Below are positions 1 through 8,621 of a stretch of DNA of 64,000 nucleotides, piece after piece. Origin of the DNA: Ignavibacteria bacterium (lineage in GTDB: Bacteria > Bacteroidota > Ignavibacteria > Kapaibacteriales > Kapaibacteriaceae); contig JACPPD010000008.1 in assembly GCA_016191145.1 (NCBI GenBank), forward strand, positions 62,001 through 126,000, in the 5' to 3' direction. Within the stretch, counting starts at the first letter, position 1; each line of letters starts with the position of its first letter. The translations under genes were made by a program, and so were the position numbers. The notes below the pieces were generated by a model. It was not told the origin of the DNA. It ran no database searches and was given only the letters and a program-made list of their open reading frames with translations.

Positions 1-694
1 CGGCAGGATTTGGATACACCTTAGTACCCGATGTAAGCAGTTGTTCAGAAACCGAAACAGAAACTCCGCTAAAGCAAACAGTCTCGCCGTTAAAACCATG
101 AACAAAGCAGAAAAACGGTGAACCGGTTGAATCGGCGGGTGCCCAAAGGAGCTCCCAATATGGCGTTCCAGCAGGGTATGTGAGAAATGCTTCGGGCAAT
201 ACCGAAATGACGGCTATCAGCGGCAAACTATCGGGATTGGCATAGACAAACGTTTGGTAATCTGCATTGGTCTTTAGGGCGTTAATGAGCTCTACACCTT
301 CAATCGTATTTGCGGGAATAGGCAGATTACTTCCACTAATAGTGATGGAGTCTGGAATTTGGCCTGAGGGTAACGAAGAGCAGGGCAACGGGAAGTTGAT
401 CATCAAGGACGTTACCGATGTATCGAGAGAAGGACTGTAAATATTGTACATCCACATAGCTGCCTTCCCGGTTTCTAAGTCGATACCCGTATAGACCGTT
501 GACACGCCAAGGTCGTAATTCACTCCAACACTTGCAATCGACGTTATCAGTACATCGGTTGCACCCGGTATCTGGCCTTTGGCTGTACCAGTGCACGCAG
601 AAGGAAGAAACTTAGGCAGCGTGAGCTGTGCCTTCGATTCCAAATATCCAAATATCATACCGATCGCAATAACCAATAGTGTCAATAGTTTCAT
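1..694 (-). CDS. Secreted protein with T9SS sorting signal (partial, C-terminus off the window)
   Basis: The frame opens at the ATG at 694, with AGGAG just upstream, and runs without a stop to the window edge (231 codons visible). Residues 1-23 form a signal peptide (MKLLTLLVIAIG..., cleavage probably after SKA). The middle is a Ser/Thr/Pro-rich, beta-looking secreted domain with a few cysteines and no family I recognise. The last visible residues, TKVYPNPA, are the typical opening of a type A Por/T9SS C-terminal sorting domain, so the protein is predicted to cross the outer membrane by type IX secretion; only about 70-80 residues should be missing. A TAnnTTTG-type -7 box (TACTTTTG, minus strand 726-719) lies about 25 nt upstream of the start. 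Confidence 0.75.
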   Translation of the reverse strand, partial: MKLLTLLVIAIGMIFGYLESKAQLTLPKFLPSACTGTAKGQIPGATDVLITSIASVGVNYDLGVSTVYTGIDLETGKAAMWMYNIYSPSLDTSVTSLMINFPLPCSSLPSGQIPDSITISGSNLPIPANTIEGVELINALKTNADYQTFVYANPDSLPLIAVISVLPEAFLTYPAGTPYWELLWAPADSTGSPFFCFVHGFNGETVCFSGVSVSVSEQLLTSGTKVYPNPA

Positions 695-808
695 GTGAAC
701 TCCTGAACAGTTTATCAGCAAAAGTACCAATCTAGAGACTATGTTCTCACTACTGACCTACTTCACCGTTCGTAAGTTTGTGGCTCAATCATCTCACCAC
801 GCAACGGC

Positions 809-2857
809 ATGACGAAGAAAGAATGGATTGATGTGGCACGCATCGTACTTGCGAGCCGCCGCATCGACGAAATTGAGGAGCAAGAGCTGGCTCCATCAGG
901 GAAGGTTACCTATCAGTTCTCTGCTACAGGGCATGAGCTGACGCAAGCCATTCTCGGTATGGTGTTGAAGCAGGGACGAGATGGGGCAACCGTGTATTAT
1001 CGGTCACGACCATTTGTCCTCGCCGCCGGGCTGACATTTGAGGAAGCGTTTGCAAGCCCCTTATCATTATCGCTAAGCAGAAGCGGTGGGCGAGATATCG
1101 GAGTTGTTCATCATCTGCCCAATCGCAATGGCGTAACCGTTCTTCCAGCTTCGGGTGATGTTGGTGCGCAATACACGCCGTGCGTGGGCTGGGCGCAGGC
1201 AATAACCTATCGCTCCGATGTATTGCACGAAGAGGAATGGAAGGGGGCAGTGGCAGTCGCACTCGGCGGGGACGCGTCGGTAGCGACGAATGGTTTCTGG
1301 GCTTCATTAAACATTGCAACTACACAGAAACTCCCCATGGTGTTTTTTGTGGAGGATAATCAGTACGGGATAAGCGTACCGGGAACCTTTCAGACACCCG
1401 GTGGAAATATCGCAGATAATCTGGCTTCATTTAAGAATCTTCGAATCGTTGAATGCGATGGAACCAATCCCGAGGAGGCATCCAGGATAATCGAAAAAAC
1501 TATTGATTACGTCCGCGATAAACGAACACCCGTACTCATCCACGTAGATGTGCCGCGAATATGCGGTCACAGCGGGGCTGACAATCAGGCATACAAATCG
1601 GAAGAAGAGCGGCAGCGAGAACGCGCACGCGATCCAATCGTTAAACTGAAGGAGTTCTTCGTCCGCAAGAAGTATATGGATGAACTCCAATGGGACGAAT
1701 TTGTTAGTAGCGTTGATTCCGAAGTTCGTCAGGCTTGCAATGCAGCGTTGAATCAACCGGAACCAGATGCTGGCAATATTTACAATCACATTTTCTACAG
1801 CGGAAAGAAGCCCCTTCACGGAGGCTTGATGGCAGAAGATATCCCCGCTACGAAGGGTTCTGGAGAGATACGCGAAGAAGGACCGAGGATTAACCTCATC
1901 GATGCTGTTCGCCGCACCATCGATTCTGAATTGTCGCTCAACAATCATTTGCTGGTATTTGGTGAAGATGTAGGTGTGAAGGGCGGTGTACACGGCGCAA
2001 CCATCGGCTTGCAGCGCAAACACGGTGCTGAACGAGTATTCGACACTTCGTTAAGTGAAGAGGGCATTATAGGACGCTCCGTAGGCATGGCCCTGGCAGG
2101 ACTGGTTCCAGTCCCCGAAATTCAATTCCGCAAGTATCTCGATCCTGCAACAGAACAGATCAATGATTGTGGCACAATCCGGTGGAGAACCAATGGCGAC
2201 TTTGCTGCTCCAATTATCGTTCGAATACCGATTGGTTTCAGCAAAAGAACAGGAGACCCATGGCACAGCGTGAGCGGTGAAAGTATTTTTGCTCACACAA
2301 TCGGCTGGCGTGTTGCCATTCCTTCTAATGCACAGGATGCTGTGGGACTTCTTCGATCGGCAGTGAGAGGTAATGAACCGACGTTCTTTTTAGAACATCG
2401 GGCAATACAGGATACGTTGCCAGGACGAGGCGTTTATCCGGGTGATGAATACATGATTGATTTTGGCAAGGCACATGTTGTTAAAGCCGGAACGGAGGCA
2501 ACCATCATAACCTGGGGCGAAATGGTTCACCGCGCAAAACTTGCTGTCGAAAAACTAGATCGAAGTATTGAAATTATAGACCTGCGCACAATCGTTCCTT
2601 GGGATACAGATCTTGTTCTGCAGTCCGTAAAGAAAACCAATAAATGTTTGGTCTTACATGAAGATGGAATAACGTGCGGCTTTGGCGCGGAAATATCAGC
2701 GACGATTGCCGATAGAGCCTTTGATTATCTTGACGCACCTGTGCGGCGGCTTGCCGTTGCAGATGTTCCCATTCCGTACAATCGTACCCTTATGGAAGCC
2801 GTTATCCCAAGTATAGAAGACATAGCAACAGAACTTCTGTCACTGCTGAACTACTGA
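809..2857 (+). CDS. 2-oxoacid dehydrogenase E1, alpha and beta subunits fused (branched-chain type)
   Basis: Thiamine-diphosphate E1 of a 2-oxoacid dehydrogenase complex, which decarboxylates a 2-oxo acid and acylates the lipoyl group of E2. Residues about 10-330 are E1-alpha: the ThDP/Mg motif begins GGDASVATNGFW near 153 and closes with VEDNQYGISVP near 181, and an RICGHSGADN loop follows. Residues about 360-682 are E1-beta (NLIDAVRRTI, FGEDVG near 384, DTSLSEEGIIG, PEIQFRKYLDP). The two are separate polypeptides in many bacteria, but the fused form is common in Bacteroidota. Branched-chain rather than pyruvate specificity is an inference from overall resemblance. No E2 or E3 gene is nearby. 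A -7 type box TAAGTTTG sits at 773-780. The helicase gene follows after 4 nt. Confidence 0.88.
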   Translation: MTKKEWIDVARIVLASRRIDEIEEQELAPSGKVTYQFSATGHELTQAILGMVLKQGRDGATVYYRSRPFVLAAGLTFEEAFASPLSLSLSRSGGRDIGVVHHLPNRNGVTVLPASGDVGAQYTPCVGWAQAITYRSDVLHEEEWKGAVAVALGGDASVATNGFWASLNIATTQKLPMVFFVEDNQYGISVPGTFQTPGGNIADNLASFKNLRIVECDGTNPEEASRIIEKTIDYVRDKRTPVLIHVDVPRICGHSGADNQAYKSEEERQRERARDPIVKLKEFFVRKKYMDELQWDEFVSSVDSEVRQACNAALNQPEPDAGNIYNHIFYSGKKPLHGGLMAEDIPATKGSGEIREEGPRINLIDAVRRTIDSELSLNNHLLVFGEDVGVKGGVHGATIGLQRKHGAERVFDTSLSEEGIIGRSVGMALAGLVPVPEIQFRKYLDPATEQINDCGTIRWRTNGDFAAPIIVRIPIGFSKRTGDPWHSVSGESIFAHTIGWRVAIPSNAQDAVGLLRSAVRGNEPTFFLEHRAIQDTLPGRGVYPGDEYMIDFGKAHVVKAGTEATIITWGEMVHRAKLAVEKLDRSIEIIDLRTIVPWDTDLVLQSVKKTNKCLVLHEDGITCGFGAEISATIADRAFDYLDAPVRRLAVADVPIPYNRTLMEAVIPSIEDIATELLSLLNY

Positions 2858-2861
2858 CGGT

Positions 2862-4820
2862 GTGAAGCGTCTCGTACTAAAAAAGACAACATTATCAACA
2901 TTTCCACGCAATTATAAAATTGCTTACGAAACTGAACTCAATCCGGCGCAATACGAAGCTGTAATGCATAACGTTGGCCCTGCACTCATTCTCGCAGGCG
3001 CCGGAACCGGTAAAACAAGAACCCTGATCTATCGCGTTGCGCGGCTTGTGGAGGATGGCGCAGATCCAACGTCGGTTCTGCTATTAACGTTCACCCGGAA
3101 GGCTGCACGCGAGATGCTGCACAGAGCGGGAGGCCTACTCGATGGCCGCTGTAACAGTGTTGCAGGAGGGACATTCCACTCTTTTGCTTTTTCGATGATG
3201 AAGCGCTTTCGTACCCGTGTTTCCGTACTCGATCAGTCTGACGCAGAGGACGTTATGAACATGGTAAGGGGCAGGTTCGACGTAAGCAAAATCGGGAAAC
3301 GATTTCCTCAGAAGGGTACGCTGCTCGATATGAGCAGCACGTCCATCAATACCATGACTCCGCTGTCCGACGTCGTCGCCAATAAATTCCCCCAATTTCT
3401 CAACGAGTCAGACCTCATTTCCCAAATAATTCACTCATATCACTCATACAAACAGCACATCAATGTGGTTGATTACGATGATCTGCTGCTGCATTTGCTG
3501 TCGATGACAAGAGAAAATGAGATTTCGGCTGCATTGATGAGTCAGTACCGATTTATTATGGTTGATGAATATCAGGATACGAACGTATTGCAGCATGAAA
3601 TTATAAAGGGGTTGTCCGGTTCCGAAGGAAATGTTGTTGCCGTTGGAGACGATGCGCAGAGCATCTATTCCTTCAGAGGCGCCGATATAAGAAACATCCA
3701 CAGTTTCCCGGACTCCTTCGCATCGTGTAAGATCATTCGCCTCGAGCACAACTATCGGAGCACACAGCCAATACTTGATGTCTGCAATAAGATTATTGCC
3801 GATGCTCCGGCAATGTTCAACAAGGAGTTGTTCAGCAACAGAAAAGACGGTGAACAACCAATTCTTGTAGCATGCAGCAATGAGAGACAACAAAGTGTCT
3901 TTGTTGTTCAGCAGATACTCGAACTGCATGAGAACGGACTGCCCCTTTCACAAATCAGTGTGTTAATGCGGGCAGGGTTCCTGTCGTTCGATCTGGAGAT
4001 TGAACTTTCTAAAGCCAACATTCCATACAGAAAATTTGGCGGCCTGCGGTTTACCGAGGCTGCTCATATCAAGGACGTTCTTGCCCTGCTAAGGATAACG
4101 GTAAATGCAAAGGAAACAATATCATGGTATAGAACGCTGATGCTGCAAAAAGGTGTGGGCCGAAAAGTAGCAACCAACATTGTCGATCAGATTGCAGAGA
4201 TGACTGATCCGTTGACCGAGAGTTTTCATGGAATAAGTGAAAAAGTCGCGATAACAATCGAAGGGTTGCGCAGTGCAATTCGCAATGCGAGCAAGATGTC
4301 CGACCCTCGGGAGAGGATCGTGTTTCTTAACGATCTGTACAAACCAATTATGGAAAGAACCTACGCAGACCACCAAAAGCGTTCAAAGGATATTGAAACA
4401 GTGATGGCAATTTGCTCGCGCTATTCATCTGTTGAAATGTTTCTTTCTGATATAGCGTTAGAGCCCCCTAACCAGACTCTCGACGATATTGAGAGCGATG
4501 ATGGAGAGGATGAATTCGTAACCGTATCAACTATCCACTCTGCGAAAGGACTCGAGTGGAATACTGTGTTTGTGATCTGGGTTAACGAGGGTAGGATTCC
4601 GTCTGCCAGGAGCGCCGAATCTGAGGCATTGCTTGAAGAAGAGCGCAGACTGTTGTATGTGGCATGTACACGAGCGAAAGAAAGGCTAATTATGATTTAT
4701 CCCACAGTATTAATTGAAGGTGAATACTCAGATGTTCTTGGTAGACCGTGCAGATTCCTGGATGTAGTAGATGAGGAACATGCACCGAAGTACTTTCTTG
4801 CTGAAGAATCGCAAACCTAA
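2862..4820 (+). CDS. UvrD/Rep/PcrA-family ATP-dependent DNA helicase
   Basis: Superfamily 1A 3'-5' DNA helicase. Seen in order: Q-motif region (LNPAQYEAV, about 27), Walker A AGAGTGKT (45-52), motif Ia (LLTFTRKAAREM), motif II DEYQDTN (about 236), motif III VGDDAQSIYSFRGAD (about 260), motif IV NYRST (about 297), motif V STIHSAKGLEWNTVF (about 556) and motif VI LLYVACTRAKERL (about 597). At 652 residues it is shorter than UvrD/PcrA (about 720) and ends soon after motif VI, so the usual C-terminal protein-interaction tail is absent. The start is GTG, 4 nt after the E1 stop. The role is DNA repair or replication restart; which paralogue it is cannot be decided from sequence alone. Confidence 0.9.
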   Translation: MKRLVLKKTTLSTFPRNYKIAYETELNPAQYEAVMHNVGPALILAGAGTGKTRTLIYRVARLVEDGADPTSVLLLTFTRKAAREMLHRAGGLLDGRCNSVAGGTFHSFAFSMMKRFRTRVSVLDQSDAEDVMNMVRGRFDVSKIGKRFPQKGTLLDMSSTSINTMTPLSDVVANKFPQFLNESDLISQIIHSYHSYKQHINVVDYDDLLLHLLSMTRENEISAALMSQYRFIMVDEYQDTNVLQHEIIKGLSGSEGNVVAVGDDAQSIYSFRGADIRNIHSFPDSFASCKIIRLEHNYRSTQPILDVCNKIIADAPAMFNKELFSNRKDGEQPILVACSNERQQSVFVVQQILELHENGLPLSQISVLMRAGFLSFDLEIELSKANIPYRKFGGLRFTEAAHIKDVLALLRITVNAKETISWYRTLMLQKGVGRKVATNIVDQIAEMTDPLTESFHGISEKVAITIEGLRSAIRNASKMSDPRERIVFLNDLYKPIMERTYADHQKRSKDIETVMAICSRYSSVEMFLSDIALEPPNQTLDDIESDDGEDEFVTVSTIHSAKGLEWNTVFVIWVNEGRIPSARSAESEALLEEERRLLYVACTRAKERLIMIYPTVLIEGEYSDVLGRPCRFLDVVDEEHAPKYFLAEESQT

Positions 4821-4833
4821 ATATAATTAGAAA

Positions 4834-5355
4834 ATGAAGGCTTTGTTTCTCGACCGCGATGGTATCATTAATGTCAAAGCCGATGGTGACTACATCAAGG
4901 TCGCCAGTGAATTTGTATTTATTGATGAAATATTAAACGTGTTGAAACATGCAAAAGAGATGGGGTATTTATTAATCATGGTATCGAATCAGCAGGGAGT
5001 TGGTAAGGGTCTGATGACACAGAACCAGTTAGAGGATGTGAATAATTTTATGCAGGAGCAGCTCAGGGGCCGGTTAGGCTACGCCCTAGATGAGCTTTAC
5101 GTGTGTACCGACCTGGAAGGATCCGGGAGTACGAGGCGTAAGCCAGCTCCTGGTATGCTGATCGAAGCCATTGAAAATAATGTCCTTACACCATCAGCTT
5201 GTTGGTTTATAGGCGACAATTTGAGCGATGCTTTGGCAGGGAGGGCTGCTGGAGTGCAAACCATACTGATTGGAGAATTTCCCCCAACTGCAGCGACTGT
5301 AGTGGTGGAATCAATGCTCCAGTTTCGGACCATTATGCATCGAATATTCATCTAG
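4834..5355 (+). CDS. HAD-superfamily phosphatase, GmhB/HisB-N (HAD-IIIA) type
   Basis: 173-residue HAD-IIIA phosphatase. Visible motifs are FLDRDGIINV with nucleophile D7 and acid/base D9, motif II VSNQQGVGKG, the conserved lysine in RRKPAPGM, and the metal-binding GDNLSDALAG. The relatives are D-glycero-D-manno-heptose-1,7-bisphosphate 7-phosphatase (GmhB) and histidinol-phosphatase. In GmhB the segment before the RKP lysine normally carries a Cys/His zinc loop; here only CTDLEGSGS is present, so that zinc site is missing and the substrate is uncertain. A heptose pathway role would fit the envelope sugar genes further along, but no other heptose gene is in the window. It lies 13 nt after the helicase gene. 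Confidence 0.8.
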   Translation: MKALFLDRDGIINVKADGDYIKVASEFVFIDEILNVLKHAKEMGYLLIMVSNQQGVGKGLMTQNQLEDVNNFMQEQLRGRLGYALDELYVCTDLEGSGSTRRKPAPGMLIEAIENNVLTPSACWFIGDNLSDALAGRAAGVQTILIGEFPPTAATVVVESMLQFRTIMHRIFI

Positions 5356-5402
5356 GTGCAACCAAATACAGTGCGAGCCGCACACACGCAGAATTTTAAT
5401 AG

Positions 5403-5432
5403 TTGCATATTTACTGACCATTAGTAATTTTG
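5403..5432 (+). promoter_or_regulatory. Bacteroidota-type promoter for the efflux operon
   Basis: TTG at 5403-5405, 19 nt spacing, TAATTTTG at 5425-5432. This matches the TTG / TAnnTTTG consensus of Bacteroidota housekeeping promoters. It is placed about 50 nt ahead of the TolC-type gene and is the only plausible promoter in the 128-nt gap. Confidence 0.6.
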
Positions 5433-5482
5433 TGACCGTTGTTCAGTAAACCGTCAGGAATCACTGCATCCGAGGTACGTGT

Positions 5483-6829
5483 ATGTTATTTAGGATTTTG
5501 GCAATTAACCTTTTCGTATTTGCGTATGGCGTTACCGTTTTGGGGAACGTCAGGGATTTACCGCTCGATGAAGCAATACAGGTAGCACTAAAGCAGAACA
5601 AGAATGTTCAGATTGCTCGTTTAGCTGTGATTAAGGCAGACGCACAGTCGCAAGAGGCTGTGGGCAATGCATTGCCGACATTGACGCTAGCTGCCAATTA
5701 TAATCGCAACATTCTTGCCCCAGTGTTCTTTATCCCAAATTTCACTAATCCATCAGCAGGAGTTGCACCCGTTCGTTTTGCGTTAAACAACGACTATAAT
5801 GTTACCGCGAGTATTTCTCAAGTCCTCTTTAACAGTGCAGTTTTCACGGGAATCGGTGCAGCCAATATATACTCGGAGGCAGCTCGGGCACAGTTCAGAT
5901 CTGTAGTTGCAGAGGTTGTGACGGAAACTAAAAAACGTTACTATGGTGCGCTCGCAGCAAGCGAATTTACCGATATCTCGCAAAGCACTCTGGACAATGC
6001 ACAGCAAAATTTCGACAACATTTCAAAGTTATTCGCCGAAGGCCTTGTTGCGGAATTCGATAAGATCCGCGCTCAGGTAACCGTTGAAAACGTTAGGCCA
6101 ACAGTAACCGACGCCAAATCCGGATACGCAAACGCTGTTTCGGCCTTGATGCAGTACTTGGATCTTGATTTTTCGGACACAATTCGACCTGTGCTAACGG
6201 GAATATCCGATCCGGAAGCCGTTCCGTCTGAAGACTCAGGCTTTAAGGCGGCCATGCGTGCTAATTATGAACTGCGAACGCTGGAACTTCAGAAAGAAGT
6301 GCTGGACAGAGTCATTGATGTGCGAAGATCGGAGTACTACCCCACACTTTCGCTGAACGGACGTTGGTCCAACCAGGGGCAATCCGATACTTATACAAAT
6401 TGGGTAGCTGCGTCGACTGCTGTTGTCGGCATCGGATTCACTTTTAACATTTTCAACGGCCTTCGTGTAATGGCCAAGGTAGAACAGGCACAGGCCGATT
6501 ACGAAACAGTCCGGCAGCAGTATGAACTGTTGAAAAATGGAATCCGACTTCAGGTACGAACGATCATAAACAAAATGAAGTCCGCCCTCGACAGGATCCA
6601 GGCTCAGCAATCAACAATCGAACAGGCGCAGAGAGGCTATGATATTTCGCGTATTCGATACACCGAAGGTACCGGAAGCCTACTGGAAATAAACGACGCA
6701 GAAGTGGCGCTTGCCCGAGCGCGTGTAAACCGGCTGTCCGCTCTCCTCGACTACTATTCAACTCGGTCAGATTATGACAGAACTATCGGCGAAGTAAGCG
6801 ACCGTTACATGAATATGGTGGAGCCGTAA
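5483..6829 (+). CDS. TolC-family outer-membrane efflux protein
   Basis: Outer-membrane channel of a tripartite efflux system. Residues 1-23 are a signal peptide. LPLDEAIQVALKQNKNVQIARL is the usual N-terminal OEP repeat start, and a second OEP repeat runs from about 250 (NYELRTLELQKEV) with the long coiled-coil hairpin helices to about 440. A short insertion rich in Asn/Phe/Pro (RNILAPVFFIPNFTNPS) occupies the first beta region. At 448 residues the length is normal. It is the first gene of a compact operon (TolC, TetR, adaptor, RND pump) with a 4-nt gap to the next gene. The substrate is unknown. Confidence 0.93.
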   Translation: MLFRILAINLFVFAYGVTVLGNVRDLPLDEAIQVALKQNKNVQIARLAVIKADAQSQEAVGNALPTLTLAANYNRNILAPVFFIPNFTNPSAGVAPVRFALNNDYNVTASISQVLFNSAVFTGIGAANIYSEAARAQFRSVVAEVVTETKKRYYGALAASEFTDISQSTLDNAQQNFDNISKLFAEGLVAEFDKIRAQVTVENVRPTVTDAKSGYANAVSALMQYLDLDFSDTIRPVLTGISDPEAVPSEDSGFKAAMRANYELRTLELQKEVLDRVIDVRRSEYYPTLSLNGRWSNQGQSDTYTNWVAASTAVVGIGFTFNIFNGLRVMAKVEQAQADYETVRQQYELLKNGIRLQVRTIINKMKSALDRIQAQQSTIEQAQRGYDISRIRYTEGTGSLLEINDAEVALARARVNRLSALLDYYSTRSDYDRTIGEVSDRYMNMVEP

Positions 6830-6833
6830 CGAA

Positions 6834-7502
6834 ATGGGCATAATGGAACGAAAGGTTCGCGAGCGAGATCTTCGGCGAAGTGAAATTCTCGATTCTGCAC
6901 GACGCGTTTTCATTGAATGCGGGCTGGAGCACGCTTCAATGGACAGGATTGCTACCGATGCCGAGTTGGCGAAGGGCACTCTCTATCTCTACTATAAAAA
7001 TCGAGAAGAATTGTTGATGGCATTGATAGGCAAGGAATTTGAAAGCTTGCTTGTCCAAATAGAGAATGTCCTTGTAAAGAAAAAAACGCCCGACAAAAAA
7101 TTGCTTGATGCCGTCCGCACGTTCTATAAGTTTTCTCATGAAAACGAACTGTTCTACAGCATAATAACACACCTTAATGTAAAGCAGTTGTTCGGCTGCG
7201 ATCCCGATGACGAAAGCGATGTTGCGCTACGATTCCGTGAAATACATGTTCGCATGATGTCAGTTGTGCAGAGACTGATTCAAGAGGGAGTAGACAGTGG
7301 AATATATCGCTTAGACCAACCAGTTGAATATATCGTAGTGCAAATCATGATTATCATGAAAGGAATTATGGTGATAACACAGAATAACATACTACCGCCA
7401 GAGTGGCGAAAATTGAGTGTTGAACAGTTGCTTGTAAACACTACAAGCATGTTAATCCGCGGAATGTCCAAATCAAATCAAACAACAAAAGGTATTCGAT
7501 GA
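6834..7502 (+). CDS. TetR/AcrR-family transcriptional regulator
   Basis: 222-residue one-component regulator. The N-terminal TetR DNA-binding domain spans about 14-60 (RRSEILDSARRVFIECG, then the helix-turn-helix around MDRIATDAELAKGTLYLYYKN). The remaining helical part is the ligand/dimerisation domain and has no recognisable family. It lies inside the efflux operon between the TolC gene and the adaptor, and its stop overlaps the adaptor start by 4 nt (ATGA), so it probably represses its own operon in response to a pump substrate (inference). A second in-frame ATG three codons later is an alternative start. Confidence 0.92.
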   Translation: MGIMERKVRERDLRRSEILDSARRVFIECGLEHASMDRIATDAELAKGTLYLYYKNREELLMALIGKEFESLLVQIENVLVKKKTPDKKLLDAVRTFYKFSHENELFYSIITHLNVKQLFGCDPDDESDVALRFREIHVRMMSVVQRLIQEGVDSGIYRLDQPVEYIVVQIMIIMKGIMVITQNNILPPEWRKLSVEQLLVNTTSMLIRGMSKSNQTTKGIR

Positions 7503-8596
7503 ATCACCGACCAATCCTTGCCTTGCTTTTAATAATCGTTTTTGCGCTGGGATGTAAGCAGGATGACAACATTGAATCATTGAAAGCGCAGCGCGCGACA
7601 TTGGATGAAAAGATTCGTCGTCTGGAGAGTGAACCAGGCGGTAAGAATGGCCGCGATGCAGCAACTCCCATTGCTGTAGTTACGATGGTGCAAGCCCCTT
7701 TCAAGCATATCATCGATGTAAGGGGCACAATTGACAGTAGATCTTCGATTGACATACTGCCGAAAGCATCGGGACAAATCGACAAGATTCTCGTTTCGAA
7801 TGGGCAGCCAGTCTCAAAGGGACAACTGATTGTTGAATTGGACGCCGAAATAACGCGCAAGGCAATCGAAGAGGTGAAGATACAGCTCTCTTTTGCTACA
7901 ACTGTGTACGAAAAGCAGAAGCGTATTTACGATCAAAAGGCAGGCAGTGAAATTCAGTACCTTCAGGCAAAATCAACAAAAGAATCGCTTGAGCAAAGGT
8001 TGTCGTCACTGGAAGAGCAATTAATGTTGTATAGGATCAAAGCTCCAACATCTGGATACGTCGACAATCTAACGGCCAAAGAAGGTGAAATTGCGATGCC
8101 TGGTATTCGGTTGTTAACAATTGTTAATACATCCGATATGCGAGTTGTAGCCGACCTTGCCGAGCCATATATCGCTACTGTTAAGGTAGGCGCTCCGATA
8201 ACAGTAATCTTTCCGGAAATATCCGATACTATTCAGGCAAGGGTAACATTGGTTTCAAGAGTTGTGAATCCAACAAACCGAACATTTCGGGTCGAGACAA
8301 TGCTTCCAAGAGTACCCCCGCTACTAAAACCGTTCACAACGTGCAACGTGCGCATCAACGATCAAACGATTGAATCGGCGCTGAGTGTTCCGATTGAAAG
8401 TGTGATGAGAGAGAACAGTTCAGAATATGTTTACATCGTTGACGAAAGCAACAGCGTAAAGCGAATCGGTGTGTTAACAGGTCTAACATCCGGATCACAC
8501 ATTCAGATCAAAAGCGGCTTAAAAGGCGGAGAACGGGTAATAACCAGGGGTATGCTGGAGGTAGCCGAAGGGCAGAAAGTTCGAATCATTCAATAG
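7499..8596 (+). CDS. RND efflux periplasmic adaptor (membrane fusion protein), lipoprotein
   Basis: Periplasmic adaptor linking the RND pump to the TolC channel. The signal is of lipoprotein type, with hydrophobic stretch ILALLLIIVFALGC and lipidation Cys19. After an acidic linker with a short coiled coil come the barrel-sandwich/lipoyl halves (KASGQIDKILVSNGQPVSKG near 84-103 and IKAPTSGYVDNLTAKEGE near 180), an alpha-hairpin between them (about 120-175), a beta-barrel domain and a membrane-proximal domain ending GGERVITRGML. At 365 residues the length is typical. It is translationally coupled to tetR by the 4-nt overlap and followed by the pump gene. Confidence 0.93.
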   Translation: MNHRPILALLLIIVFALGCKQDDNIESLKAQRATLDEKIRRLESEPGGKNGRDAATPIAVVTMVQAPFKHIIDVRGTIDSRSSIDILPKASGQIDKILVSNGQPVSKGQLIVELDAEITRKAIEEVKIQLSFATTVYEKQKRIYDQKAGSEIQYLQAKSTKESLEQRLSSLEEQLMLYRIKAPTSGYVDNLTAKEGEIAMPGIRLLTIVNTSDMRVVADLAEPYIATVKVGAPITVIFPEISDTIQARVTLVSRVVNPTNRTFRVETMLPRVPPLLKPFTTCNVRINDQTIESALSVPIESVMRENSSEYVYIVDESNSVKRIGVLTGLTSGSHIQIKSGLKGGERVITRGMLEVAEGQKVRIIQ

Positions 8597-8621
8597 TCAC
8601 ACTCTCCATCAATCGAATTTT

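Noticed and set aside
924-2023. Minus-strand frames across the E1 gene
   Set aside because: Overlap strongly conserved E1 motifs and have no recognisable domain or SD.
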